From Bog-532 sp963742865 (lineage in GTDB: Bacteria; Actinomycetota; Actinomycetes; Streptosporangiales; Streptosporangiaceae): 64,000 nucleotides of DNA. Within the stretch, counting starts at the first letter, position 1. Each line of letters starts with the position of its first letter. The position numbers and the translations under genes were made by a program. The DNA is taken from the NCBI GenBank assembly GCA_963742865.1, contig CAVUNW010000024.1, positions 1 through 64,000 on the forward strand. The letters are read 5' to 3'. Positions 51,841 through 60,500 of the stretch are shown piece after piece. The notes below the pieces were generated by a model. It made no database searches. It saw nothing but the letters and a program-made list of their open reading frames with translations, and was not told the origin of the DNA.

Positions 51841-52509
51841 ATGAGTGCAGCCGGGGCGCGAGCAGGGCGCCGGATCATCACGGCTACTACGCGGCTGGCC
51901 AAGGTGCCGTATGTGCCGGAGATCAGGGTGCAGCAGGCAGACGATCCGTTCACGGTCTGGGAGCAACTGGAGCAGGAGGCCGGGCAGGTGAGCCTGCCGC
52001 CGCCGTTCTGGGCGTTTCCCTGGGCCGGCGGCCAGGCGCTGGCGCGTTACCTGCTCGATCACCCGGACCTGGTGTCCGGGAGCCGGGTGCTCGACGTGGC
52101 CTCCGGATCCGGCCTGGTCGCGATCGCGGCGGCCCGTTGCGGGGCGCTCAGCGTGACGGCCGCGGACGTGGACGAGATCGCGGTCCGCGCGATCTCCGTC
52201 AACGCGGCGGCCAACGGCGTGCGCGTCACGCCGCTGCGGGCGGACCTGCTCGATGGCGACGCGAACGGCGCCGATCTTGTGCTCTGCGCCGACGCCTTCT
52301 ACGAGCAGGATCTGGCCGAGCGGATCCTGGCCTTCCTCCGGCGTGCCCGCGCGAGCGGCACCCGGGTGCTCGTCGGTGACCCGGGCCGCGCGTTCCTGAG
52401 CACCGCCGGGTTCACGCCGCTCGCCAGCTATGAGATCCCGGTCACGATCGCGCTGGAGGGAATGACGGCGAAAAAGGCCACCGTCTACGAGATCACCGCC
52501 GGCTCCTGA
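51841..52509 (+). CDS. class I SAM methyltransferase, ETFB-lysine/METTL20-like
   Basis: 222 aa. Motif I is SRVLDVASGSGLVAIAAARC, then the acidic end of strand 2 AADVDEIAVRAISVNAAANG, DLVLCADAFYEQDLAERIL and VLVGDPGRAFL. The N-terminal LPPPFWAFPWAGGQALARYL is the marker of methyltransferases related to ETF-beta lysine and ribosomal L11 enzymes. A protein-lysine substrate is plausible. The spacer 52510-52711 holds no recognised feature. Confidence 0.85.
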   Translation: MSAAGARAGRRIITATTRLAKVPYVPEIRVQQADDPFTVWEQLEQEAGQVSLPPPFWAFPWAGGQALARYLLDHPDLVSGSRVLDVASGSGLVAIAAARCGALSVTAADVDEIAVRAISVNAAANGVRVTPLRADLLDGDANGADLVLCADAFYEQDLAERILAFLRRARASGTRVLVGDPGRAFLSTAGFTPLASYEIPVTIALEGMTAKKATVYEITAGS

Positions 52510-52711
52510 CCGGCGGGTTGCGGCCGCGGCCGCCATGGGCATTCTCGGCCAGGAGCAGCTCGCGTTCACGACCCCGGGCCGGGGTCCGGCCACCGCAGAC
52601 GCTGCCGCACTACCCGATGGTCCTGCACCGCGGCGGCTACCCCGACGGCAGCTAGGCTCGCTGGCGACGTCCGGTCCATGATGGTGACCGGCGAGACCGG
52701 GAACGAGGCTG

Positions 52712-53467
52712 ATGAACGAACGACCTTCGCGTACCGCCCGGGCGGCCTCCTTCGGGCCCGCGGCCGCCCTGTATGAACGCGGGCGGCCGCCCTATCCGCC
52801 GGGGGCGCTGGACTGGCTGCTGCCGCCCACGGCGCGCCGGGTCCTTGACCTGGGCGCGGGGACCGGCAAACTGACCCGCCAGCTGGTGGCGCGCGGCCTG
52901 GACGTGGTGGCGGTGGAGCCGTCGGACGGCATGCGGGCGGAGCTGACCGGGGTGCTGCCCGGCACCCCGGCGCTGGCCGGAACGGCTGAGCAGATCCCGC
53001 TGCCGGATGGGTCCGTGGACGCCGTGCTGTCCGCGCAGGCCTGGCACTGGGTCGAGCCAGCGCGGGCGGTGCCGGAAGTGGCGCGGGTGCTGGTACCCGG
53101 AGGCACGCTGGGCCTGGTGTGGAACGAGCGGGACGAGCGCGTGGGCTGGGTCGCCAAGCTGGGCCGGATCATCGGCGAGTCCCGCGGGGACGACGATGGC
53201 GAGGTCAACACCAGCGATCACCCGCGGGTCGGGCCGCCGTTCGCACCCCTGGAACGGCACAACGTGCCCTGGATCTACCGGCTGACCGTCGCCGAACTGC
53301 TGGACATGGTGGCCTCACGCAGTTACGTCATCCTGATGCCGCCGGATGAGCGCCAGGTCCTGCTGGACCGGGTTCGGCGGCTCACCGAGACGGATCCGGC
53401 CACAGCCGGGCGGCCGGAGATCAGCCTGCCGTACGTGACCCAGTGCTGGCGGAGCCGCCGGCCCTAG
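52712..53467 (+). CDS. class I SAM-dependent methyltransferase (Methyltransf_11 type)
   Basis: 251 aa. Motif I is RRVLDLGAGTGKLTRQLVA, post-I VVAVEPSDGMRAEL, motif IV AVLSAQAWHWVEPARAVPEV, then RVLVPGGTLGLVWNERDER. The C-terminal part resembles the small-molecule methyltransferase group that includes ubiquinone/trans-aconitate-type enzymes. The start ATG is weakly preceded by GAGGCTG. It converges on the SUF operon, 15 bases from the end of sufT. Confidence 0.88.
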   Translation: MNERPSRTARAASFGPAAALYERGRPPYPPGALDWLLPPTARRVLDLGAGTGKLTRQLVARGLDVVAVEPSDGMRAELTGVLPGTPALAGTAEQIPLPDGSVDAVLSAQAWHWVEPARAVPEVARVLVPGGTLGLVWNERDERVGWVAKLGRIIGESRGDDDGEVNTSDHPRVGPPFAPLERHNVPWIYRLTVAELLDMVASRSYVILMPPDERQVLLDRVRRLTETDPATAGRPEISLPYVTQCWRSRRP

Positions 53468-53482
53468 GACCTGCCAGTGCGC

Positions 53483-53896
53483 TCAGATGTTGAAGCCGAG
53501 GGCGCGGAGCTGCTCGCGGCCGTCGTCGGTGATGTGCTCGGGGCCCCACGGCGGCAGCCACACCCAGTTGATCCGGAAGTCCGGCACGACACCTTCCAGT
53601 GCCTCGCGGGCCTGGTCCTCGATCACGTCGGTGAGCGGGCACGCCGCGCTGGTCAGCGTCATGTCGATCGCCGCGTTCCGCTCCCCGTCCAGAGTGACCC
53701 CGTACACCAGGCCCAGGTCCACGACATTGATGCCGAGCTCCGGGTCGACGACGTCGCGGAGCGCCTCCAGGACGTCTTCTACCTCCTGGCTGGCCGCCTC
53801 CTGAGCGGTCTCCAGGCCGTCCTCCTGCTCCGCAGCCTGAGCGGCGAGGCCCGCGTCCTGCTGGCCAGTCGAGTTCTCCGTCATGTTCTCGGTCAT
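53483..53896 (-). CDS. sufT: SufT-type metal-sulfur cluster assembly factor (DUF59/MIP18)
   Basis: 137 aa. An acidic N-terminal extension (about 35 residues) precedes the DUF59 domain: VLEALRDVVDPELGINVVDL, TLTSAACPLTDVIEDQAREA (the conserved Cys near residue 88) and VWLPPWGPEHITDDGREQL. These proteins help mature Fe-S enzymes downstream of SufBCD. The ATG at 53896 overlaps the sufU stop by four bases, so it is the last gene of the SUF operon. A second ATG at 53884 is possible. Confidence 0.92.
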   Translation of the reverse strand: MTENMTENSTGQQDAGLAAQAAEQEDGLETAQEAASQEVEDVLEALRDVVDPELGINVVDLGLVYGVTLDGERNAAIDMTLTSAACPLTDVIEDQAREALEGVVPDFRINWVWLPPWGPEHITDDGREQLRALGFNI

Positions 53897-54360
53897 GATG
53901 CCTGTCCTGTCGTCTCGTCCAGCGCCCGCCCGGTGGCGTCCTTCCAGGCCATCCAGCCGAGCAGTGCGCATTTGATCCGCGCCGGGTACTTGGAGACGCC
54001 GGCGAAAGCCACCGCATCCTCCAGCACGGCCTCGTCCGGTTCGGCCTCGCCCTTCGACTGCATGAGATCGAGGAACTCCTGCGAGATCCGCATCGCTTCG
54101 CTGACCGGCTTGCCGATGACCAGGTCGGACATCACCGAGGCGCTGGCCTGGCTGATCGAGCAGCCGAGGGCGTCGTAGGACACGTCGGTCACCACCGGGT
54201 CGCCGTCGACGTCCTTGAGGGTAACCCGCAGGGTCACCTCGTCCCCGCACGTCGGGTTGACGTGGTGGACCTCGGCGTCGAACGGCTCCCGCAGCCCCTT
54301 GTGGTGCGGGTTGCGGTAGTGATCCAGGATGATCTCCTGGTACAGCGACTGGATCTGCAT
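53893..54360 (-). CDS. sufU: SufU, zinc-dependent sulfurtransferase for SufS
   Basis: 155 aa from the ATG at 54360; a GTG at 54375 is less likely. The three Cys and Asp zinc ligands are in HVNPTCGDEVTL, DALGCSISQASAS and KCALLGWMAW. SufU accepts the persulfide sulfur from SufS and passes it on to SufB. The insert between the second and third Cys is of the Gram-positive SufU length, which separates it from IscU. It lies 53 bases downstream of sufS. Confidence 0.95.
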   Translation of the reverse strand: MQIQSLYQEIILDHYRNPHHKGLREPFDAEVHHVNPTCGDEVTLRVTLKDVDGDPVVTDVSYDALGCSISQASASVMSDLVIGKPVSEAMRISQEFLDLMQSKGEAEPDEAVLEDAVAFAGVSKYPARIKCALLGWMAWKDATGRALDETTGQAS

Positions 54361-54413
54361 ATGTGCCCTAGTCACGGTGGGACTTGCGTTATTCCCGGTT
54401 CGGTTGTTCCTGA

Positions 54414-55679
54414 TCAGTTCGCGCCGAAGAACTTCTGCGCCTGGCGGATGCCGTCGGTCAGCGCGGTCACTTCCTCGTGCGTGTTGTACAGGTAGAACGA
54501 CGCGCGCGTGCTGGCCTGCACGCCGAGCGCCCGGTGCAGCGGCCAGGCGCAGTGATGCCCCGCGCGCACCGCGATGCCCAGCTCGTCCAGGACCTGGCTC
54601 ACGTCGTGCGGGTGCACGCCGTCCACCTCGAACGAGATGGCCGTGCCGCGGTCCTCCGGCCCGGCGGGCCCGAGGATGCGCAGCCCGCCGATCCCGGCCA
54701 GCTGGGTGAGCGCGTCTCCCAGCAGGGACTGCTCGTGGGCGTGGATGGCCTCCCGGCCGACTTCGTTCAGGTAATCAATGGCCGCGCTGAGGCCGGCCGC
54801 CTCGGCGATGGGCATCGTGCCCGCCTCGAACTTGTGCGGCGGGGCGGCGAACGTCGAGTGATCCATCCAGACGGTCTCGATCATCTCGCCGCCACCGAGG
54901 AACGGCGGCATCTCATCGAGCAGTTCCCGGCGCGCCCACAGCACCCCGATGCCGGTCGGCCCGCACATCTTGTGGCCGGTGAACCCGACGAAGTCGGCCC
55001 CGAGGTCGCGGACGTCGACCGGCATGTGCGGCACCGACTGGGCCGCGTCGGCGAGCACCAGCGCGCCCACCGCGTGCGCCCGATCGGCGATCAGGCGGAC
55101 CGGATTGACGGTGCCGAGCACGTTCGACTGGTGCACCAGCGCGACCAGCTTGGTCCGCTCGTTGACCAGGCGGTCGAGGTCGCTCAGGTCGAGCCGGCCC
55201 TCCGGGGTCACGCTGAACCAGCGCAGGGTTGCCCCGGTGCGCTGGCAGAGCAGCTGCCACGGAACGAGGTCGGAGTGGTGCTCCATCTCGGTGACAACGA
55301 TCTCGTCGCCGGGGCCCAGCCGGAACCGGTCCGGGGCCGGCGCGCCCGCCGACGCATTGCTCATCGAGTAGGCGACCAGGTTGATCGCCTCGGAGATGTT
55401 CTTGGTGAACACGATCTCCGATTCGTCCCGCGCGCCAACGAACCCGGCGACCTTGATCCGGGCCCCCTCGTAGGCGGCGGTCGCCTCCTCGCTGAGCTCG
55501 TGGGTGGCGCGGTGGATGTTGGCGTTATGCCGCTCGTAGAAGCCGCTGATCGCGTCGATCACCTGGCGGGGCTTCTGCGAGGTGTTGGCGCTGTCCAGGT
55601 AGATCAGCGGACGGCCGCCGCGCACCTGCCGATCCAGGATCGGGAAGTCCTTGCGGATGCGCGCGACGTCCAGGGTCAT
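54414..55679 (-). CDS. sufS: SufS cysteine desulfurase (class II)
   Basis: 421 aa. The PLP Lys is in DFVGFTGHKMCGPTGIGVLW (near residue 237) and the catalytic Cys in AVRAGHHCAWPLHRALGV (near 375). Other blocks are YLDSANTSQKPRQVID, FTKNISEAINLVAYS and EMEHHSDLVPWQLL. It removes sulfur from cysteine as an enzyme persulfide and hands it to SufU. Its start overlaps the sufC stop by four bases. Confidence 0.96.
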   Translation of the reverse strand: MTLDVARIRKDFPILDRQVRGGRPLIYLDSANTSQKPRQVIDAISGFYERHNANIHRATHELSEEATAAYEGARIKVAGFVGARDESEIVFTKNISEAINLVAYSMSNASAGAPAPDRFRLGPGDEIVVTEMEHHSDLVPWQLLCQRTGATLRWFSVTPEGRLDLSDLDRLVNERTKLVALVHQSNVLGTVNPVRLIADRAHAVGALVLADAAQSVPHMPVDVRDLGADFVGFTGHKMCGPTGIGVLWARRELLDEMPPFLGGGEMIETVWMDHSTFAAPPHKFEAGTMPIAEAAGLSAAIDYLNEVGREAIHAHEQSLLGDALTQLAGIGGLRILGPAGPEDRGTAISFEVDGVHPHDVSQVLDELGIAVRAGHHCAWPLHRALGVQASTRASFYLYNTHEEVTALTDGIRQAQKFFGAN

Positions 55680-56443
55680 GCCGCCGCCTCCGCGCTGATG
55701 AACTTCTCGTAGCCGTCGCGCTCCAGCTCTTCGGCCAGCTCTGGGCCGCCCTGACGGACAATCCGGCCGGCCACGAACACGTGCACAAAGTCGGGCTGCA
55801 CGTAGCGCAGGATGCGGGTGTAGTGCGTGATGAGCAGGACCCCGTGGGATGGATCGCCGCGGAACCGGTTGATGCCCTCGGACACGACCCTCAGCGCGTC
55901 GATGTCGAGCCCGGAGTCGGTTTCGTCGAGCACCGCGATCTTCGGGTTCAGCAGCTCGAGCTGCAGGACCTCGTGCCGCTTCTTCTCCCCGCCCGAGAAA
56001 CCCTCGTTCAGGTTCCGTTCGGCGAAAGCAGGATCGATCGACAGGGCGGACATGGCCGCGCGCATGTTCTTCATGAAGTCGCGCAGCTTCGGCGCCTCGC
56101 CCTGCACCGCGGTGACCGCGGTGCGCAGGAAGTTCGACACCGACACGCCGGGCACTTCCACCGGGTACTGCATCGCGAGGAACAGGCCCGCGCGGGCGCG
56201 CTGGTCGACGCTCATGGACAGCACGTCCTCGCCGTCGAGCGTCACCGAGCCCTGGGTCACGTGGTACTTCGGGTGCCCGGCGATCGCGTAGGCGAGGGTG
56301 GACTTGCCGGAGCCGTTGGGCCCCATGATCGCGTGCGTCTCCCCCGCGTTGACGTCGAGGTCGACGCCGCGCAGGATCTCCCGCTGGGTACCGGCCGCCT
56401 CCTCCACACTGACGTGCAGATCGCGGATCTCAAGGGTCGCCAT
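55676..56443 (-). CDS. sufC: SufC ATPase
   Basis: 255 aa. Walker A HAIMGPNGSGKSTLAYAIAG, Q-loop LFLAMQYPVEVPGVSV, signature GFSGGEKKRHEVLQLEL, Walker B KIAVLDETDSGLDIDALRVV, and H-loop LLITHYTRIL. The KKRHE and DETDSGLD variants are specific to SufC. It drives conformational change in SufBCD during cluster assembly. The Rieske gene lies 50 bases upstream. Confidence 0.96.
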   Translation of the reverse strand: MATLEIRDLHVSVEEAAGTQREILRGVDLDVNAGETHAIMGPNGSGKSTLAYAIAGHPKYHVTQGSVTLDGEDVLSMSVDQRARAGLFLAMQYPVEVPGVSVSNFLRTAVTAVQGEAPKLRDFMKNMRAAMSALSIDPAFAERNLNEGFSGGEKKRHEVLQLELLNPKIAVLDETDSGLDIDALRVVSEGINRFRGDPSHGVLLITHYTRILRYVQPDFVHVFVAGRIVRQGGPELAEELERDGYEKFISAEAAA

Positions 56444-56493
56444 GTCAAAGGTCTCCAGATAACTTTCAGTTCAGTTCACGTAGGTTCGCGGGT

Positions 56494-56868
56494 CTACCGG
56501 AGCGCGACGTAAACGTCGTCGCCCTCGATCTTCACCGGGTAGGTCGGCACCGGCGCGGTGGCCGGGGGGCCAGTCGGCTCGCCGGTGCGCACGTCGAAGC
56601 ACGATCCGTGCAGCCAGCACTCGATCGTGTGGTCGTACACCTCGCCCTCGGACAGCGGCACCTCGGCGTGCGAGCAGACGTCGCGCAGCGCGAAGACCCC
56701 GTCGCTGGTCCGGGCGATCGCCACCGGCATGCCGTCGATGTCCACCCCGAGCGCCCCGTCCTCCGGGATGTCCTTCAGCGAGCACACGCGCACGAACTCC
56801 GGTTCGCCGCCGGCCCCATCCGGCGGCCCATCCGGCGGCAGCGTGCTCTCCGTCTCGGGCCGCGTCAT
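56494..56868 (-). CDS. Rieske-type (2Fe-2S) ferredoxin of the SUF operon
   Basis: 124 aa. The cluster ligands are in CSHAEVPL (C-x-H) and CWLHGSCF (C-x2-H), spaced as in bacterial biphenyl-dioxygenase-type Rieske ferredoxins. The N-terminus is a Pro/Gly-rich extension. A 2Fe-2S Rieske protein between sufD and sufC is a standard trait of actinobacterial SUF operons and may supply electrons or serve as an acceptor. The start overlaps the sufD stop (ATGA). Confidence 0.94.
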   Translation of the reverse strand: MTRPETESTLPPDGPPDGAGGEPEFVRVCSLKDIPEDGALGVDIDGMPVAIARTSDGVFALRDVCSHAEVPLSEGEVYDHTIECWLHGSCFDVRTGEPTGPPATAPVPTYPVKIEGDDVYVALR

Positions 56869-58004
56869 CCCAGCTCCGCTTCGACCGCGGCGGAGACCCG
56901 CTCCCGCAGGTCCGGCACGCGGATCTTGTCCAGCAGCTCGCCGAAGAAGCCCTGGATGACCAGGCGCCGCGCCTGCTCATACGGGATGCCGCGGGCCATC
57001 AGGTAGAACAGGTGCGTGTCCTCCAGGCGGCCGTTCGCGCTGGCGTGCCCGGCGCCGCGTATCTCCCCGGTGAGGATCTCCAGGTTCGGGACGGAGTCGG
57101 CGCGGGCCCCGTCGGTCAGCACCAGGTTCCGGTTGTACTCGTAGGTGTCCGTGCCGGTCGCCTCCGCGCCGATCAGGACGTCCCCGATCCAGACGGTGCG
57201 CGCACCCTCGCCCTTCAGCGCCCCCTTGTACAGCACGCGGCTGCGGCAGTCGGGCACCGTGTGCTCGACGAACAGCCGGTGCTCCAGGTGCTGCCCGGCG
57301 TCGGCGAAGTACAGCCCGTTGAGCTCGGCGTCGCCGCCGCGGCCCACGTAGCTGACGGACGGGACGATCCGGACCACGTCGCCGCCGAAGGAGACCACGG
57401 TATGCGAGATCCGCGCGTCCTTGCCCAGCCGCACGTGGTGGTGCGACAGGTGCACGGCGTCATCGGCCCAGTCCTGGAGGCTGATCACGTCGAGGGACGC
57501 GCCGTCCCCCACCAGCAGTTCGACGTTGTCGGCGTAGGTCGCGCTGCCCTGGTGGTCGAGGACCAGCGTGGCCTGGGCCATTGGGCCAACGTCCACCACC
57601 GTGTGCCCGAACGCGGCACCCTCGGTGCCGTCCCCGTGCACCCGGACGATGGTCGGGGCGGACGTCACCGCCTCGGCGGGCACGCTGATCACGGTGGCCT
57701 CGGTAAAGGAGGCGAACGCGCGCGCGCTGACCCGGTCCGTCGGCACGTAGGACGCGCCGACGCGGGGGTCGCCGCGCTTCGCGCGGTCCAGCTTGACCTC
57801 GGGTGCGGGCTCGACGCTCACCGACCAGTGCCCCTCGGGCAGCGGGCCGTCCCCGGCCAGGCCGCGCAGCCGGCGCAGCGGCGTGAACCGCCACTCCTCC
57901 TCGCGGCCGGTCGGGACCGGGAAGTCCGCCGGGTCGTAGGACCGCTGCTCGTGCAGCCTTGATACGGGCGCCGACGTTTCCAGCGCCCCGGCAATCCCCG
58001 CCAT
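56865..58004 (-). CDS. sufD: SufD scaffold subunit
   Basis: 379 aa from the ATG at 58004, overlapping the sufB stop by four bases. The N-terminal REEEWRFTPLRRLRGL segment and the beta-helical core (DDAVHLSHHHVRLGKDARI, RIVPSVSYVGRGGDAELNGL, QHLEHRLFVEHTVPDCRSRV) are typical, as is the end HASANGRLEDTHLFYLMARG. It pairs with SufB and two SufC to form the cluster scaffold. The conserved His residue of SufD is visible in the EHRLFVEHT block. Confidence 0.95.
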   Translation of the reverse strand: MAGIAGALETSAPVSRLHEQRSYDPADFPVPTGREEEWRFTPLRRLRGLAGDGPLPEGHWSVSVEPAPEVKLDRAKRGDPRVGASYVPTDRVSARAFASFTEATVISVPAEAVTSAPTIVRVHGDGTEGAAFGHTVVDVGPMAQATLVLDHQGSATYADNVELLVGDGASLDVISLQDWADDAVHLSHHHVRLGKDARISHTVVSFGGDVVRIVPSVSYVGRGGDAELNGLYFADAGQHLEHRLFVEHTVPDCRSRVLYKGALKGEGARTVWIGDVLIGAEATGTDTYEYNRNLVLTDGARADSVPNLEILTGEIRGAGHASANGRLEDTHLFYLMARGIPYEQARRLVIQGFFGELLDKIRVPDLRERVSAAVEAELG

Positions 58005-59416
58005 CAGCCGACCGACCCCTCCATCTGCAGCACGATCAGCCGGTTGAGCTCGAGCGCGTACTCCATCGGGAGTTCGCGCGCGATCGGCTCGACGAAGCCG
58101 CGGACGATGGTGGCCATCGCCTCGTCCTCGGTCATGCCCCGGCTCATCAGGTAGAACAGCTGGTCCTCGGAGATCTTGGAGACCGAGGCCTCGTGGCCCA
58201 TCTCCACGTCGTCCTCCCGCACGTCCACGTACGGGTAGGTGTCCGACCGGCTGATGGTGTCCACCAGCAGCGCGTCGCACTTGACCGTGGACTTCGAGTG
58301 CTCGGCGCCCTCCTGCACGTTGACCAGGCCCCGGTAGGAGGTCCGGCCGCCGCCGCGGGCCACCGACTTGGACACGATCGTCGAGGAGGTGTTCGGCGCG
58401 CAGTGCACCATCTTCGCCCCGGCGTCCTGGTGCTGGCCCTCGCCGGCGAACGCAACGGACAGGGTCTCGCCCTTGGCGTGCTCGCCCATCAGGTAGACCG
58501 CCGGGTACTTCATCGTCACCTTGGAGCCGATGTTCCCGTCGATCCACTCCATGGTCGCGCCCTGCTCGGCGATGGCGCGCTTGGTGACCAGGTTGTAGAC
58601 GTTGTTCGACCAGTTCTGGATCGTGGTGTAACGGCAGCGCGCGTCCTTCTTCACGATGATCTCGACCACCGCGGAGTGCAGCGAGTCGGACTTGTAGATC
58701 GGCGCGGTGCAGCCCTCGACGTAGTGCACGTAGGCGCCCTCGTCCACGATGATCAGCGTCCGCTCGAACTGGCCCATGTTCTCGGTGTTGATCCGGAAGT
58801 AGGCCTGCAGCGGGATGTCGACGTGCACGCCCTTCGGCACGTAGATGAACGAGCCGCCGGACCACACGGCCGTGTTCAGCGCGGCGAACTTGTTGTCGCC
58901 GGGCGGGATCACCGTGCCGAAGTACTCCTGGAACAGCTCCGGGTGCTCGCGCAGCGCGGTGTCGGTGTCGAGGAAGATGACGCCCTTCTCCTCAAGGTCC
59001 TCGCGGATCTTGTGGTACACCACTTCGCTCTCGTACTGCGCCGCGACGCCGGCGATGAGGCGCTGCTTCTCGGCCTCGGGGATGCCGAGCCTGTCGTAGG
59101 TGTTCTTGATGTCGTCGGGCAGCTCGTCCCAGCTCGCCGCCTGCTTCTCGGTCGACCGGACGAAGTACTTGATGTTGTCGAAGTCGATGCCGGACAGGTC
59201 GGCGCCCCACGACGGCATCGGCTTGCGCCCGAACATGCGCAGCCCCCTCAGACGGAGGTCCAGCATCCACTCGGGCTCGTCCTTCTTGCCCGAGATGTCG
59301 CGGACCACGTCCTCGGACAGGCCGCGCCGCGCGGCCAGGCCGGCCACGTCGGAGTCGGCCCAGCCGAACTTGTACGTGCCGAGGCCGTCAAGCTTGTCCT
59401 GTGCGGTGGTCGTCAT
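58004..59416 (-). CDS. sufB: SufB scaffold subunit
   Basis: 470 aa from the ATG at 59416, with GGAGGG upstream. The core segments are GWADSDVAGLAARRGLSEDV, KYFVRSTEKQAASWDELPDD, GGSFIYVPKGVHVDIPLQAY and VHYVEGCTAPIYKSDSLHSA (with the conserved Cys), then HCAPNTSSTIVSKSVARGGG, KCDALLVDTIS and DEAMATIVRGFVEPIARELP. It is the main scaffold on which Fe-S clusters are built. Its start overlaps by four bases the stop of the frame that would complete sufR. Confidence 0.96.
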   Translation of the reverse strand: MTTTAQDKLDGLGTYKFGWADSDVAGLAARRGLSEDVVRDISGKKDEPEWMLDLRLRGLRMFGRKPMPSWGADLSGIDFDNIKYFVRSTEKQAASWDELPDDIKNTYDRLGIPEAEKQRLIAGVAAQYESEVVYHKIREDLEEKGVIFLDTDTALREHPELFQEYFGTVIPPGDNKFAALNTAVWSGGSFIYVPKGVHVDIPLQAYFRINTENMGQFERTLIIVDEGAYVHYVEGCTAPIYKSDSLHSAVVEIIVKKDARCRYTTIQNWSNNVYNLVTKRAIAEQGATMEWIDGNIGSKVTMKYPAVYLMGEHAKGETLSVAFAGEGQHQDAGAKMVHCAPNTSSTIVSKSVARGGGRTSYRGLVNVQEGAEHSKSTVKCDALLVDTISRSDTYPYVDVREDDVEMGHEASVSKISEDQLFYLMSRGMTEDEAMATIVRGFVEPIARELPMEYALELNRLIVLQMEGSVG

Positions 59417-60321
59417 ATGAAGAGCCCTCCGGACTCTGGATGATTTTCGTCGTGCGCCCGCGCTGGGCCCTCGGCCCGCGCGGAGTCCTGGGCCGGCGTC
59501 TCCCCCACGAGAGAACGGCCGGTGACGTGCGTGGTGCAGATTCCGTCGCCGTGGGCGATCGTAGCCAGCCGCTGTACCGGCGGCCCAGCAGCCGGCTGAA
59601 AGCCCCGGTCTCGGCCTCGCAGAGCTGCGGGAACTCCGCGGCCACGTGGGCCACGGGGCAGTGGTGCTGGCACAGCTGCTCACCCGCCGCGGCCGGGCCC
59701 ACAGCGCCGGACGGTGCGGCCTCGCCGGCCGCCGGGGCCGCGGACGCCGACGCGGCGTACCCGTCCGCCGACAGCGCGTCGGCCAGGGCCCGCACCCGGT
59801 CCGCGGGGGCCACGTCCGCCAGCACCGCACCGTACCGGCGCTCGAGCTCAGAAACCTGGTGCCGGGCGAACTTCTCGACCGCGGCCGGGCCAGGCCTCCT
59901 CGGCCAGGAAGCGGAGCGCGCTGCTGGCCAGGTCGTCATAGGTGTGCTCGAAGGCACTGCGCCCGGCGTCGGTGATCGCGAAGAGCCGGGCCGGGCGGCC
60001 CCGCCCGCGGCTGGCGTAGGTGCGGGCCGTCCGGGTCTCGATGAGGCCCTCGGCGAGCAGGTTGTCCAGGTGCCGGCGGATGGCGGCCGGGGTCAGGCCG
60101 AGCCGGCCGCCGATGACGGCCGCCGTCGACGGCCCCAGCTCCAGGATCAGGCGGGCCACGCGGGCGCGGGTGCTCCGCTCGGCGCGCCCCTGTGCGGATA
60201 GCTCGCCGGCCAGTACCTGGCGAGCAGCGCCCGGGCGAGCAGGGCGCACGGCGTCGCTGGCCACGGCATCGCGTGCCGCCGCCAGCGCCCCCTTCCGGGG
60301 CTCCGTGTCCACTGTCCGCAT
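59413..60321 (-). pseudogene. sufR: SufR-type Fe-S repressor, two opposite frameshifts
   Basis: The HTH half, from the ATG at 60321, is intact (LILELGPSTAAVIGGRLGLT, then PAAIRRHLDNLLAEGLIETR). After FLAEEA the frame is wrong; the family sequence GPAAVEKFARHQVSELERRY continues in a second frame, to the Cys-rich block LCQHHCPVAHV and FPQLCEAETGAFSRLLG. The last part (VQRLATIAHGDGICTTHV) is in a third frame and ends at 59413. One extra base near 59895 and one missing near 59573 explain both breaks. All Cys for the Fe-S cluster lie after the first break, so the repressor as read could not sense clusters. The terminal stop overlaps sufB by four bases, showing original coupling. Confidence 0.8.
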
Positions 60322-60500
60322 GTTTTTCACAACACAAGTATGCCGTAAATAAGTCCGTCCTGGCAAAGTTTACCGAACGGCAATGTGACGTAAATCGCAG
60401 GCCGGCCGCGTCACGTCTGCGCATCGCCGGGAGCGCCGTAACGTCTTAGGCCGGAGCCTCCGTTTTTGCCCCCGGCCGATCAGGGAAGGATTGACGTGTC
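60322..60500. promoter_or_regulatory. divergent promoter region between sufR and the metallophosphoesterase
   Basis: 179 bases with relatively AT-rich patches near 60322-60392, including GTAAAT and the inverse TTTAC about 20 bases apart, which could be a SufR operator. The ribosome binding site AGGGAAGG at about 60481-60488 serves the metallophosphoesterase. No precise -35/-10 is claimed. Confidence 0.35.

Noticed and set aside
56865..58865. SufD of 666 aa starting at 58865
   Set aside because: The extra N-terminal part is sufB read in another frame; ATG 58004 overlaps the sufB stop as in related operons.
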